A stretch of 64,000 bases of DNA from Mesorhizobium mediterraneum (GCF_002284565.1 NZ_NPKI01000028.1:25399-89398), one strand, 5' to 3'. Numbered from the stretch's first letter, positions 34,681-44,600 are shown. The notes: generated from the sequence alone by a model not told the origin. A program made the numbers and translations.

Positions 34681-34886
34681 CACGCCCTCGGGCGGGGCTA
34701 GCCCGTAGATTGACGGGGCGTCAAGCGCTTCGGCATTGAATTGACGCGGCGTCTGCGCCAAATAGAGCCAGGCATCAGCCCTAAAGTCGGGCTCGATTTT
34801 TGTAGCGTAATGCGTAAATTCAAGGTCTTAGGGAGTCTGCGCATTCCAAGGCCGCACGGCATTCCCGGGACTTAGTGGTGAGTACG

Positions 34887-35210
34887 ATGAAGACAGCCAA
34901 ATTTTCGATCGGACAGGTGGTTCGCCACCGGCTGTTTCCGTTCCGCGGCATCATTTTCGATGTCGATCCGCAGTTCGCCAACACCGACGAATGGTACGAG
35001 GCGATCCCCGCGGATGTGCGGCCGCGCAAGGACCAGCCCTTCTACCATTTGCTCGCCGAGAATTCGGAAACGGAATACATCGCCTATGTGTCTGAGCAGA
35101 ACCTGCTCGAGGATCAGTCTGGCGAACCGGTGCGGCATCCGCAGATCGGCGAGATGTTCGACAAGAGGCCGGACGGGCGCTACGCGCCGAGACGCCAGTC
35201 AAGACATTGA
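34887..35210 (+). CDS. hspQ: Heat shock protein HspQ
   Basis: 107 residues with the YccV/HspQ domain: KFSIGQVVRHRLFPFRGIIFDVDPQF, DEWYEAIP, FYHLLAEN, YVSEQNLLED. HspQ binds hemimethylated DNA (first named YccV) and in enterobacteria also tunes Lon protease. ATG at 34887; an earlier GTG at 34875 is less likely. Monocistronic, followed by a bidirectional terminator shared with the IalB gene. Confidence 0.88.
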   Translation: MKTAKFSIGQVVRHRLFPFRGIIFDVDPQFANTDEWYEAIPADVRPRKDQPFYHLLAENSETEYIAYVSEQNLLEDQSGEPVRHPQIGEMFDKRPDGRYAPRRQSRH

Positions 35211-35263
35211 CATGGCGAGATTGCGGGCCTGACTGGGATCAGGAAATGGCCGGCCGGAACGAA

Positions 35264-35290
35264 AAAAAGCGGGGCATGACCCCGCTTTTT
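35264..35290. terminator. Bidirectional Rho-independent terminator
   Basis: Perfect 11-bp stem AAAAAGCGGGG/CCCCGCTTTTT with a CATGA loop. On the plus strand the stem is followed by CTT, and on the minus strand by TTC, so T-rich tails exist in both directions. It lies between the convergent hspQ and IalB genes. Confidence 0.9.
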
Positions 35291-35309
35291 CTTGTTCGCT
35301 TGGGCGCGA

Positions 35310-35939
35310 TCAGTTGGCGGTCTTCGCCTTGTCCTGCTCTTCCTTGAGCTTCTTGGCGAAGTCCTGGTTGTTCTTGGCAACAAAATCCTGAAGCTTCTTC
35401 TGCCGATCCTCGATATCCGACTGCTGCAGCGGCGGCCCGTCGAAGGCGCCGCTGAAGCCGGTCAGCGCGATCTTGATAGGGTTCGGCTGGTTCTGGAAAT
35501 TGACCGAGGTCAGCGTCAGGTTCGAACCCTTCTTGAAGGAGGCGACGAGCTGGTCGGTCAGCGGCACTTCCGCCACGCAGCGGTCGGGGAAGCAGATCAC
35601 ATAATCGAGCTTCTGCGCCTTTCCGGTATCGATCTGAAGGCCAATGCCGGGAGGAACCAGGCGACCGGTCGGAACCGTCACCTGAAACACCTTGCGGTTT
35701 ACCTTGCCCTTCAACTCGATCAGGCTGACGCCGGTGACGAGTTGGCCGTTGCCGGCAGTGGTGATGTTTTGGACATTGCAGATGTCGACGTCTTCCTGCT
35801 TGGTGCAGGCTTTGAACCAGCCCTGCGGAATCTGCTGTTGCTGCTGCGCAAAAGCAGCAGGAAGTTGTGCGCCCAAAAAGCCGACCACGCCAGCGGCCAG
35901 GACCGACAGGCGGTACGCGTTGCTGTTCAGGCTCGTCAT
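35310..35939 (-). CDS. Invasion-associated locus B (IalB) family protein
   Basis: 209 residues with a signal peptide ending near AAFAQ, a short Gln-rich stretch, then the IalB core (WFKACTKQEDVDICNVQN, LVPPGIGLQIDTG, CFPDRCVAEVPL) with paired Cys, and a Lys/Gln-rich coiled tail. In Bartonella IalB contributes to erythrocyte invasion; in soil rhizobia it is a widespread periplasmic protein of unclear role. Transcribed toward hspQ and ending at the shared terminator. Confidence 0.85.
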   Translation of the reverse strand: MTSLNSNAYRLSVLAAGVVGFLGAQLPAAFAQQQQQIPQGWFKACTKQEDVDICNVQNITTAGNGQLVTGVSLIELKGKVNRKVFQVTVPTGRLVPPGIGLQIDTGKAQKLDYVICFPDRCVAEVPLTDQLVASFKKGSNLTLTSVNFQNQPNPIKIALTGFSGAFDGPPLQQSDIEDRQKKLQDFVAKNNQDFAKKLKEEQDKAKTAN

Positions 35940-36170
35940 ATCGTGAACTTCCTCTCAAATAATCCCAGGGCCGGCTTTTTCGCGCCGTGTGGTCCAGCTA
36001 CCTGTTGCCAAAATGAGGCAACAGAATGACTCGGACGGCGTGTTACACCGCAAGTGGTGCCGAATCCAGCCCGATACTCGCAATTCTTGAACTCGCGATT
36101 GGCCGCCAGGTGGCCGGCTCATGTTAGGGTGCGCTCCGAATCATCAAGCCGACCCAGTAAGGAGACGGTC

Positions 36171-37991
36171 ATGGGCCGCGTTCTTGTTTGGCTGATCGCC
36201 GCGATCTCGTCTATCACCCTTTCGCTTCAGCCAGCTCTGTCGGAGCCGAAACACGCGATCGCCATGCAAGGCGAGCCGGCGCTGCCGGCCGACTATACGC
36301 ATTTCAACTACGTCAATCCCGATGCGCCCAAAGGCGGCAGCATCACCTATTGCGTCGTCGGCAGCTTCGACAATCTCAACCCGTTCATCTTGAAGAGCCT
36401 GCGCACGACGGCGCGCGGAATGATGGATAAGATCTTCGGTAATCTCGTCTTCGAGCCGCTGATGCAGCGCAATGACGATGAAGCCTTCAGTCTTTACGGC
36501 CTGCTTGCCGACACTGCCGACATGGATCCAGAGCGCAAGAGCATCGAATTCCATCTTGATCCGAAGGCCAAGTGGTCGGATGGCCGACCGGTGACTGCGG
36601 ACGACGTGCTATTCACTTACGACGTCTTTACCGAAAAAGGCCGGCCACCCTACAGCGCCCGTATGAGCATGGTCGCCAAACTCGAAAAAACCGGCGACCG
36701 CAGCGTGCGCTTTACATTCAACGACAAGGCCAACCGCGAGACTCCGTTGATTATCGCGCTGACGCCAATTCTGCCGAAGCACGCTTTCAACAAGGAGACT
36801 TTCGACAGGACCACGCTGAAACCTGTGATCGGCAGTGGCCCGTACACCGTGGCGCAGGTGGCGCCCGGCCAGCGTATCGTGTTCAAGCGCAACCCAGATT
36901 ATTGGGGCAAGGACATCCCCACCAAGCGCGGTTTCGATAATTACGACCAGATCACCATCGAATATTTCCTCAACGCCAACGCCAAGCTGGAAGCTTTCAA
37001 GAAAGGCATTTGCGCCATCGATGACGACAGCGATCCGGTCAAGCGCGAGCGCGATCTCAACTTCCCGGCCTTCCACAAGGGCGACGTGATCGCCGAAACG
37101 TTCGACACCGGCATCCCGCCAGTGGTGACGGGGTTCCTGTTCAATACACGGCTGCCGAAGTTTTCCAGTCCGGTCGTTCGACGCGCGCTCGGCATGCTCT
37201 ACGACTTCGAATGGGCCAACAAGAACTTGTTCGGCGGCAAGTACATGCGCACCATGAGCTATTGGCAGAATTCCGAGCTTTCCGCGCTCGGCCATCCGGC
37301 CGACGATAGGGAAAAGGCGCTTCTGGCACCCTACCCGGGCCGTGTGCCGGCCGATGTCATGGACGGTACCTGGCGGCCACCCGTCGCCGACGGCTCGGGT
37401 CAGGACCGCAAGGTGCTGAAGGCCGCGTTCGATATATTGAAAGGCGCGGGTTATACCTTGCAGGATGGAGCGATGCACGATCCAGAGGGGAAACCCTTCG
37501 GCTTCGAGATCCTGACCGCCTCGCAGAACGAGGAGCGTCTTGCCGCCATCTACCAGCGCACGCTGGCGAAGATCGGCATCGATGTCACCATCCGCAGCCT
37601 TGACGGCGACCAGATCCAGTCGCGCAAGCAACGTTTCGATTTCGAGGTGCTGATCGGCACCAGCGGCTTCGAGAACTCGCTGTCGCCCGGCATCGAGCAG
37701 GTCGGGCGCTGGGGATCCGCTGCCGCCAATGCCGAAGGGTCATTCAACCTCGCCGGCGTCGCCGATCCGGCAATAGATGCCGCACTTACGGCGATGCTCG
37801 ACGCCCGCAGCCGCGAAGATTATGTTGCCGCCGTCCGGGTTCTCGACAGGTTGCTGATCTCCGGCAACTACATGGTTCCGATGCAGCACAACACGCAGCA
37901 ATGGCTTGCCTACTGGAGCTACCTGGAACATCCTGAAAAGACGCCCATATCAGGCTATCGACTGCCGACGTGGTGGCGCAAGGCGAACTGA
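36171..37991 (+). CDS. Periplasmic oligopeptide-type (family 5) binding protein, YejA-like
   Basis: 606 residues with signal peptide (VLVWLIAAISSITLSLQPALS), then the SBP_bac_5 signature region: KWSDGRPVTADDVLFTYDVF (~126-145) and PEGYGF-type motifs. The opening HAIAMQGEPALPADYTHFNYVNPDAPKGG is characteristic of YejA-like proteins, which serve YejABEF, the microcin C/peptide importer. AAGGAG lies ahead of the ATG. No permease or ATPase genes of that system are in the window, so this may be an orphan binding protein. Confidence 0.88.
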   Translation: MGRVLVWLIAAISSITLSLQPALSEPKHAIAMQGEPALPADYTHFNYVNPDAPKGGSITYCVVGSFDNLNPFILKSLRTTARGMMDKIFGNLVFEPLMQRNDDEAFSLYGLLADTADMDPERKSIEFHLDPKAKWSDGRPVTADDVLFTYDVFTEKGRPPYSARMSMVAKLEKTGDRSVRFTFNDKANRETPLIIALTPILPKHAFNKETFDRTTLKPVIGSGPYTVAQVAPGQRIVFKRNPDYWGKDIPTKRGFDNYDQITIEYFLNANAKLEAFKKGICAIDDDSDPVKRERDLNFPAFHKGDVIAETFDTGIPPVVTGFLFNTRLPKFSSPVVRRALGMLYDFEWANKNLFGGKYMRTMSYWQNSELSALGHPADDREKALLAPYPGRVPADVMDGTWRPPVADGSGQDRKVLKAAFDILKGAGYTLQDGAMHDPEGKPFGFEILTASQNEERLAAIYQRTLAKIGIDVTIRSLDGDQIQSRKQRFDFEVLIGTSGFENSLSPGIEQVGRWGSAAANAEGSFNLAGVADPAIDAALTAMLDARSREDYVAAVRVLDRLLISGNYMVPMQHNTQQWLAYWSYLEHPEKTPISGYRLPTWWRKAN

Positions 37992-38107
37992 ACACAATCC
38001 GAACCGAAGGTCCGCGTCAGCGAAAACTAGACCCCCGGTTCTGCTTGCCGACCTCCGGATGAGGTCATGCCCAAAAGAAAAGCTTCCCCTCCTGACAGGA
38101 GATCATG

Positions 38108-38788
38108 ATGAGCGAACTGAACTCCATCACCGTCGACGTCGTGTCCGACGTCGTCTGCCCGTGGTGCTTCATCGGCCAGAAGCGGCTCGACAAGGCGATT
38201 GCCGCGGCAAGCGATATCGACGTGCATATACGCTGGCGGCCGTTCCAGCTCGACCCGACCATCCCCCCCGAAGGCAAGGATCGCCGCGAATACATGGTGG
38301 CCAAGTTCGGCAGCGACGAACGCATCCGCGAGATCCACGCCCGCATCGAGCCACTGGGCGAAGCCGAGGGGATCAACTTCGCCTTCGCCGCCATCAAGGT
38401 CGCGCCCAACACGCTGGACGCGCACCGTGTCATCCGCTGGGCTGGTGCCGTCGGCGAGGTCGTGCAGAACCGGCTGGTGCGACGTCTGTTCCAGTTGAAT
38501 TTCGAGGAAGGCGCCAATCTCGGCGACCATCTCGTGCTGATCAACGCCGCCCGCGAGGCCGGCATGGATGCATCCGTGGTCGAGACGCTTTTGCCGACGG
38601 ACGCCGATGTCGAGGCGGTGCGCACCGAAATCGCCACCGCTTCGCACATGGGCATCACGGGCGTGCCGTGCTTCCTGCTTGAAGGCAAGTATGCGGTGAT
38701 GGGCGCGCAAGACATCGATACGCTCACCGACGCCATTCGCCAGGTTGCGGCGGCCAAGACGCGGGGTGAGATGGAGAAGGCGAACTGA
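38108..38788 (+). CDS. DsbA-family oxidoreductase, FrnE-like
   Basis: 226 residues, cytoplasmic, thioredoxin fold with the redox motif CPWC (~17-20) and the family's helix insertion, ending with a cis-Pro region GITGVPCFLL. FrnE-like proteins act as disulphide isomerases/oxidoreductases with roles in stress and metabolism; the substrate is unknown. AGGAG precedes ATGATG (38105/38108); the second ATG is used. The gene follows the YejA-like gene by about 115 bases on the same strand. Confidence 0.85.
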   Translation: MSELNSITVDVVSDVVCPWCFIGQKRLDKAIAAASDIDVHIRWRPFQLDPTIPPEGKDRREYMVAKFGSDERIREIHARIEPLGEAEGINFAFAAIKVAPNTLDAHRVIRWAGAVGEVVQNRLVRRLFQLNFEEGANLGDHLVLINAAREAGMDASVVETLLPTDADVEAVRTEIATASHMGITGVPCFLLEGKYAVMGAQDIDTLTDAIRQVAAAKTRGEMEKAN

Positions 38789-39301
38789 ATACACCGTCAC
38801 CTTAAAAATCGGTGGCCGTTGCTGCTGGTGCGGGTCAATCCCTTGGCTGACTGACTTGCAGGAAACGGCCCCTAGCTCCGGCTGTTTCCGTGGGCGAGCT
38901 TGGCGACATCGCTGCAGCAGCGCTTCAGCCAGCGCCATTTCCGGTCACTTTTTCGGCCGCCGCCAGGTCGACATGCCAACAAAGACGTGTCGAAGACGGC
39001 ACGTTTTTGCGCGCCTCTGTCTTCCGCGGCATAAAATCGGCTGATCGACTTTTCACAAAACTGTGTGAAGGGCTTCCCTAAGGGAAAGTGCCCACGTTCG
39101 CATATGTCGGCCGACAAGCCATTGAAATTATAGGGACAATATGCCTTCGGGAACGAGACCGCATGACATGGCGGTCCTGAATTCTGTTGCTTGATGGCAA
39201 CGCCGAGTGGGTCAATCCCCCGGTAGGCCGAGAAAAGATAATGGAAAATGATCAATTGGTGTTACTGTCTGTAACAAAACTAAAAGAGGTTTGGGCGGAT
39301 A
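38789..39301. other. Intergenic region, 513 bp
   Basis: No gene is supported on either strand. Around 39070-39085 a short palindrome (GGGCTTCCCTAAGGGAAAG) occurs, and the last 130 bases are clearly more AT-rich than the surroundings, as expected for the promoter of the ABC transporter gene that follows. Nothing else is recognisable. Confidence 0.35.
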
Positions 39302-41281
39302 GTGATTCGGGTCGGTAGACCAGAGCGACATTCAATATCGGAAAAATGGCTCCGCGGTGCCGCAAGGCCGCCGCTCCTGACACCGGTTTCCTCGATGCGC
39401 AGCTTCTGGGGACTGATGCGGGCCTACTGGTTCTCGGACCGCTGGGTGGAGGCCTGGACGCTAACGCTGGTCATCGCGCTATTCACCGCGCTCTCCAGCA
39501 AGGCTGGCGTCTGGTTCGCCGAAGCATCCGGGGAACTGGTCAACTCGATTGCCTTTTATCACGATGCCGCGAACACTACGCCGCTCGCATCGCTGCTTAC
39601 CAACGCCGGCATGCTCATCCTTCTGGTCGTGCTCAAGGACGCGGGCTTTACCGGCATCCGCACCTTTGTCTCGGCGACGCTGCATCGCAAATGGCGCGGC
39701 TGGCTGGACAGCCGTTTCAACGAAGCGCTTCTCGACACCAACCATACGCATTTCCACGCCCAGCATGGGTCCTCCGGCGCCGCCGCTCCCGACAACATCG
39801 ACCAGCGCGTCCAGGAATCGATCAAGGACATGACCGGCGGAGCCATCGGCCTCGCCATTGGGGTCATGGCTGTCGCCACATCGCTTTATTTCGTCGGCCA
39901 GAAACTGCTTGAAACCTCGGTAGAGGTGAAAGGGCTTGAGTTCCTCGGCAGCTATGGCAGCGCGGTCCTGGCTTTCCTGGCGGTCGCCATATACGTGCCA
40001 CTGAACACCTGGATCGCGGTGAAGGTCGGCAGACTGCTGGAACGGCTCAATATCAGGATGCAGCAGTCCGAAGGCAGTTATCGCGGCGAGCTGACCACGT
40101 TCCTGCGCCGTAGTTTCCACGTCGCCGCGTCACAGGGCGAAAATGTGCAAAAGACGATGCACGACCGGCTTTATGTCGACATCGACCGCACCTGGGCGCG
40201 GCTGAACATCGTCAACACCGGCTACCGTTCGTTCGAGCTGATCTACAATTTCATCGGCGCCCGCATTGTCGCCTATGCGCCGGGCCTCGTGCCTTACATC
40301 CACAACCGTTTCGACCTCAAGGGCTACATAACCGGCTCAGAGATGGTCAACTCGCTGATCAGTCAATGCTCGTGGTTCATCCATGTCATGCCTTCCATCG
40401 CGGCGCTGCGGGCTAACAGCCAACGCGTGACTGAACTCGCCAACGCGATCGAAAATGTCCAGCATCCGCAGGAATTCTACAGTCTCACCGGCTGCTCCGA
40501 TTTCCGCTACGACCGCCAAAACCCGGTTTTCGGCTTGACCATCCAGAAGCTGGAGCTGACCCATCAGGGCGAGGACGCCTCGCCCTTCCTGAGCGCCGCG
40601 AATTTGCGCTTCCGACGCGGCGAGTGGACGTTCCTGAAGGGTGAATCAGGCTGCGGCAAGACATCGCTGATCAAGGCGATCAACGGCTTGTGGCCCTATG
40701 GCCGCGGTACCATCGTATTCCCGGAAGGGGTCGAAAGTTTCTATGCCGCCCAAGAGGTCAAGCTGCAACAGGTCTCGCTGAAGCAACTGGTCTGCCTGCC
40801 CGGCTCAGAGCACGATCACACCGACGCGCAGGTTGCGTCGGCTCTGCACAGAGCGGGCCTTGGCGATTTCATCGAACACATGGCTGATGAAAGCCGCGAG
40901 GGAATGAACTGGGACCAGGTGCTTTCGGGTGGCCAGAAACAGAAGCTGGTTGTCGCTCGTATCGTCCTGCAGCAGCCGGGCCTGCTGTTCCTCGACGAAG
41001 CGACCGGCGCGCTCGATCCCGAAGGGAAGATCGCTTTCCATCAGGCGATCAAGGACAATTGTCCAGACGTCACGGTGATCTCAATCATGCACGAGGCCGT
41101 GCCGCCAAGGTCGCTTTCGGGCGCCGAATTCTACCACAGCATCGTTACCATCGCGGACGGTGTCGCGACCAAGAAGCCGTTGGCGCCAAGCCTGCCGGTC
41201 GAGCTCACCACCATCCTCGCGCACCCAAGGCCGGTCGAGGAAAAATGGCTGCGCTTCCCTCGCCGCATCAGGCAGAAATAG
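39302..41281 (+). CDS. BacA/SbmA-like membrane domain fused to an ABC ATPase
   Basis: About 659 residues. The first ~370 contain six hydrophobic segments and the pattern NIDQRVQESIKDMTGGAIGL, typical of the SbmA/BacA-ABC_membrane_2 family. The C-terminal ATPase (from ~430) has GESGCGKTSL, LSGGQKQKLVVARI and LLFLDEATGALD. This is the BclA/YddA layout; in Bradyrhizobium BclA protects against host defensin-like peptides in nodules by importing them. Whether that holds here is inference. The GTG at 39302 is used; an ATG at 39395 is an alternative with a shorter N-terminus. Confidence 0.82.
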   Translation: MIRVGRPERHSISEKWLRGAARPPLLTPVSSMRSFWGLMRAYWFSDRWVEAWTLTLVIALFTALSSKAGVWFAEASGELVNSIAFYHDAANTTPLASLLTNAGMLILLVVLKDAGFTGIRTFVSATLHRKWRGWLDSRFNEALLDTNHTHFHAQHGSSGAAAPDNIDQRVQESIKDMTGGAIGLAIGVMAVATSLYFVGQKLLETSVEVKGLEFLGSYGSAVLAFLAVAIYVPLNTWIAVKVGRLLERLNIRMQQSEGSYRGELTTFLRRSFHVAASQGENVQKTMHDRLYVDIDRTWARLNIVNTGYRSFELIYNFIGARIVAYAPGLVPYIHNRFDLKGYITGSEMVNSLISQCSWFIHVMPSIAALRANSQRVTELANAIENVQHPQEFYSLTGCSDFRYDRQNPVFGLTIQKLELTHQGEDASPFLSAANLRFRRGEWTFLKGESGCGKTSLIKAINGLWPYGRGTIVFPEGVESFYAAQEVKLQQVSLKQLVCLPGSEHDHTDAQVASALHRAGLGDFIEHMADESREGMNWDQVLSGGQKQKLVVARIVLQQPGLLFLDEATGALDPEGKIAFHQAIKDNCPDVTVISIMHEAVPPRSLSGAEFYHSIVTIADGVATKKPLAPSLPVELTTILAHPRPVEEKWLRFPRRIRQK

Positions 41282-41638
41282 CGGCGACATGACGATTGCT
41301 GCCCATTGTTGGGTCCTGCCTCGCCGCAGCGCATCCGACAGCGATCACAGTCTTGCGATCTGACCCATCCGCAGCCGTTTTCAGCCGCCATTGCGATTGA
41401 CTCGGCCGGGCGCCCTCCTATGTTCCGCCGGCTTGCAGCGCAAATGACGCTGTAGCACTTTTGATTTTGGGCATGATCCTCTTCCGAAAGCCGAATTCGA
41501 TTTTCGGGGTCATGCCTTGACCCGCGAGCAGAAAGGTCACCGCGCCATGCCTGGCGACAGTCACAGTCGAACGCAACCGCCGTCCGCCTGAACGTGACCT
41601 GACCGGTTCACGTCCTGCCGGGCGGCAAGGAGTGAGCC
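41282..41638. other. Intergenic region, 357 bp
   Basis: Only the rhizobial repeat at 41452-41516 is recognised. The last ~60 bases before the magnesium transporter gene should hold its ribosome-binding site region (AAGGAG near 41630). No gene is supported. Confidence 0.4.
41452..41516. repeat. Rhizobial intergenic palindromic repeat
   Basis: Outer arms GGCATGA (41470-41476) and TCATGCC (41510-41516), inner CCGAAA/TTTCGG arms with GAATTC between. The same class as the elements at 20248-20297 and 29957-30006. Confidence 0.6.
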
Positions 41639-43003
41639 ATGAACGAATCTTCCCTCGTAGCGCGCGGCGATGCCACCGCGATCGCCCGTATCCTCGCAAA
41701 CGATCATGTCGCCGACATTGTCGAGGCACTGAACCGGGAGCCTCGCGAAATAGCGACGGAACTGCTCTGTGAAGTGCCTTTCGAGCGGCTGGTCGAGATA
41801 TTCGACCAGCCCGAGCTTGATGGCGCGTCCGAGCTCGTCGAGGCGCTGCCTCGTGTCAAAGCGGGTAGACTCCTCGCCGCCATGTCGGTCGACCGCGCCG
41901 CCGACATATCGCGCCATCTGGCGGAGCCGGCACGTAGCGAGCTGCTCGACGGCCTCGCGCCGCCGTTGCGCGCGACGCTGCTAACGATTCTTGGCTATCC
42001 CGAAGGCAGCGCCGCCTCCATCATGACGACGGAATATGTCAGCGTGCCCTCGGACTGGACCGTGGGCCGTACGCTGGACCATATCCGCAAAGTGGAGCGG
42101 ACCCGCCAGACCGTCTACGCGATCTATGTCGTCGACCCGCGGACGCACGTCCTCGTGCGCTCGACCGGCCTGCGCCGGCTGATCACCGGCGAGCCGGACG
42201 ATCCGATCATGGCGATCGCTCCAGATCGCTTGCCGGTGACCGTTTCGCCGCTGACCGACCGCGAAAAGGTTGCGCACCTCATTTCCAAGTATGACCTGCT
42301 CGCTGTCCCGGTCGTCGAGAACGGGAAGATACTCGGCATCGTCACCGTCGACGACATCATCGACACGATGATCGAAGAGACGACGCAGGACGTCCATCGT
42401 TTCGGCGGCATGGAGGCTCTGGAAGAGCCCTACATGAAGATGAGTTTTCTCGCCATGATCCAGAAACGCGCCGGCTGGTTGTGCGCGCTGTTCATCAGCG
42501 AGATGCTGACGGCCAATGCGATGCAGAGCTATGAAGGCGAGTTGGAGAAGGCTGTTGTGCTGACCCTGTTCATTCCGCTGATCATGAGTTCCGGCGGCAA
42601 TTCCGGCTCGCAGGCGACCTCTCTGGTCATCCGAGCGCTGGCGCTACGCGAGATCGGCCTTGGCGACTGGTGGCGGGTGGCCCTGCGCGAACTACCGGCC
42701 GGACTGGTGCTTGGATCGATCCTCGGCGTCGTCGGCGTCTGCCGCATCACGTTGTGGCAGTATCTAGGCCTCTATGATTACGGCCCGCACTGGCAACTGA
42801 TCGCCGCAACCGTCGGTGCTGCACTGATCGGGATCGTCACCTTCGGCTCGCTGTCGGGATCGATGCTGCCGTTCGCCCTGAAGCGGATCGGCTTCGATCC
42901 GGCCAGCGCGTCGGCCCCGTTCGTCGCCACGCTTGTCGATGTCACCGGATTGGTGATCTATTTTTCGGTGGCGCTGGTGATCCTGCGCGGCACGCTGCTG
43001 TAA
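41639..43003 (+). CDS. mgtE: Magnesium transporter MgtE
   Basis: 454 residues in the MgtE order: N-terminal Mg-sensing superhelix (~15-130), two CBS domains (~135-255, with DDIIDTMIEE at the end), and a C-terminal pore of five membrane helices (~285-450) containing SSGGNSGSQATSLVIRALALRE, the family's selectivity region. It takes up Mg2+ and is gated by intracellular Mg2+. The ATG follows AAGGAG by six bases. No M-box riboswitch recognised. Confidence 0.93.
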   Translation: MNESSLVARGDATAIARILANDHVADIVEALNREPREIATELLCEVPFERLVEIFDQPELDGASELVEALPRVKAGRLLAAMSVDRAADISRHLAEPARSELLDGLAPPLRATLLTILGYPEGSAASIMTTEYVSVPSDWTVGRTLDHIRKVERTRQTVYAIYVVDPRTHVLVRSTGLRRLITGEPDDPIMAIAPDRLPVTVSPLTDREKVAHLISKYDLLAVPVVENGKILGIVTVDDIIDTMIEETTQDVHRFGGMEALEEPYMKMSFLAMIQKRAGWLCALFISEMLTANAMQSYEGELEKAVVLTLFIPLIMSSGGNSGSQATSLVIRALALREIGLGDWWRVALRELPAGLVLGSILGVVGVCRITLWQYLGLYDYGPHWQLIAATVGAALIGIVTFGSLSGSMLPFALKRIGFDPASASAPFVATLVDVTGLVIYFSVALVILRGTLL

Positions 43004-43058
43004 CAACTCTCGCGCTTCCGTCGCGGCAATCTCGCTGCCGCGATGGGTTCTTGGCGCG

Positions 43059-44447
43059 TCAGACGCGCTCGCCGTCCTTCACCCGGTAGGTCGGCTTGTA
43101 CATGGTGACGAGTTCTTCCGCCGCGGTCGGATGCACGGCCATTGTGCGATCGAAGTCATCCTTGGTCAGCCCCGCCTTCAGCGGAATGCCGAGAAGCTGC
43201 GCCATTTCGCCGGCATCTGGTCCGAGGATATGGGCGCCGAGCACCTTTTTCGAGGCGCCGTCGACTACCAACTTCATCAGCATCTTTTCGTCGCGGCCGG
43301 ACAGTGTATGCCGCATCGGCCGGAAGGTGGCGCGGTAGACCTCGATGTCGGAAAAACGCTTTATGGCCTCGTCTTCCGACAGGCCGACCGTACCGATCTC
43401 GGGCTGCGAAAAGACAGCGGTGGCGATCGTATCGTGGTCGGGCGCGGTCGGGTTGCCCTTGAAGACGGTCTCGACGAAACACATGGCCTCGTGGATCGCC
43501 ACTGGCGTCAACTGCACGCGGTTGGTGACGTCGCCGATCGCCCAGATGTTGTCGATATTAGTGCGGGAGTATTTGTCGACATGGATCGCGCCGGTCTTCG
43601 ACAATTCAATGCCGACACCTTCCAGACCCATGCTCTCGGTGTTGGGCAGACGCCCGATGGCGAGCATGACCTGATCGATCGTCAGCACCTCGCCCCCGGT
43701 GACGACGGCGTCTAGCCGTCCGTCCGGGCGCTTCCTCACCCATTCGGATACAGCATGGCAAAGTATCCTTATCCCCTTCTTTTCCATCGTCTCGTGCAGC
43801 ATGCGCCGCAGATCCATGTCGAAGCGGGAGAGGATCTCCTTGCCGCGATAGACAAGCGTGGTGTCGACGCCGAGGCCGTGAAAGATGTTGGCGAATTCGA
43901 CGGCGATATAGCCGCCGCCTTCGATCATGATTGCCTTCGGCAATTCCTTCAGGTCGAAGGCCTCGTTGGAAAAGATGCAGTGCTCATGGCCGGGCAGAGC
44001 GGGGTGCGGTGCCGGGCGGCCGCCGGTGGCGATAAGAATCTGGTCGGCGGTGACGGTGCGGTCCTCGCCGAGAAGATGCACCACATGGGGATCGACCAGC
44101 ATGGCGCGCGACTGAAACGTCTCGCCGCCGGCGCCTTGCACATTCTTCCTGTAGATAGCCTCCAGCCGGCTGATTTCGCGATCCTTGTTGGCAACCAGTG
44201 TTTGCCAGTCGAAGCTCGCCTGCGGCACGGTCCAGCCATAACCGGCGGCGTCGGCAAAGTGTTCGGGAAACTGGGAGGCATAGACATAGAGCTTCTTCGG
44301 CACGCAGCCGCGAATGACGCAGGTGCCGCCATAGCGGTATTCCTCGGCAATGCCGACGCGCTTGCCTAGTGCTGCCGCGACGCGCGCCGCCCTCACCCCG
44401 CCGGAGCCGCCGCCGATAACGAAAAGATCGTAGTCGTAACCGGCCAT
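43059..44447 (-). CDS. gor: Glutathione-disulfide reductase
   Basis: 462 residues. FAD motif VIGGGSGGVRAARVAAALG, redox-active pair GGTCVIRGCVPKK (Cys ~43 and ~48), NADPH-binding segment with GGGYIAVEFANIFHGLG, central ILIATGGRP, and the dimerisation end HPTAAEELVTMYKP with the catalytic His. The residues after GGGYIAVE (LVYRGKEILSRFD) with Arg fit NADPH use, separating it from lipoamide dehydrogenases. It reduces glutathione disulphide. Convergent to mgtE. It is likely cotranscribed with the DUF2059-rpiA genes upstream, 150 bases away. Confidence 0.92.
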   Translation of the reverse strand: MAGYDYDLFVIGGGSGGVRAARVAAALGKRVGIAEEYRYGGTCVIRGCVPKKLYVYASQFPEHFADAAGYGWTVPQASFDWQTLVANKDREISRLEAIYRKNVQGAGGETFQSRAMLVDPHVVHLLGEDRTVTADQILIATGGRPAPHPALPGHEHCIFSNEAFDLKELPKAIMIEGGGYIAVEFANIFHGLGVDTTLVYRGKEILSRFDMDLRRMLHETMEKKGIRILCHAVSEWVRKRPDGRLDAVVTGGEVLTIDQVMLAIGRLPNTESMGLEGVGIELSKTGAIHVDKYSRTNIDNIWAIGDVTNRVQLTPVAIHEAMCFVETVFKGNPTAPDHDTIATAVFSQPEIGTVGLSEDEAIKRFSDIEVYRATFRPMRHTLSGRDEKMLMKLVVDGASKKVLGAHILGPDAGEMAQLLGIPLKAGLTKDDFDRTMAVHPTAAEELVTMYKPTYRVKDGERV

Positions 44448-44600
44448 GGTGCGGCTCCTTGCCCTTCAAAATGTCTGAGACAGGTAGGCTGCAAACCATC
44501 AAAAGAAAAGCCCGGACCACCACGCCACGCATGCTGTCGGATGTGCGCAACGGCGGCCGGGCTTCCGGTCCAGCAGCGATAACGCCGCCGGAAAATGTGC

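Noticed and set aside
36171..37991. A frameshift or missing permeases in the YejA-like gene
   Set aside because: The frame is intact and the absence of permease genes is common for orphan binding proteins, so it is noted only in the gene entry.
38872..39255. 127-codon minus-strand frame in the 38.8-39.3 kb gap
   Set aside because: The composition shows no coding bias, and there is no ribosome-binding site or family match.
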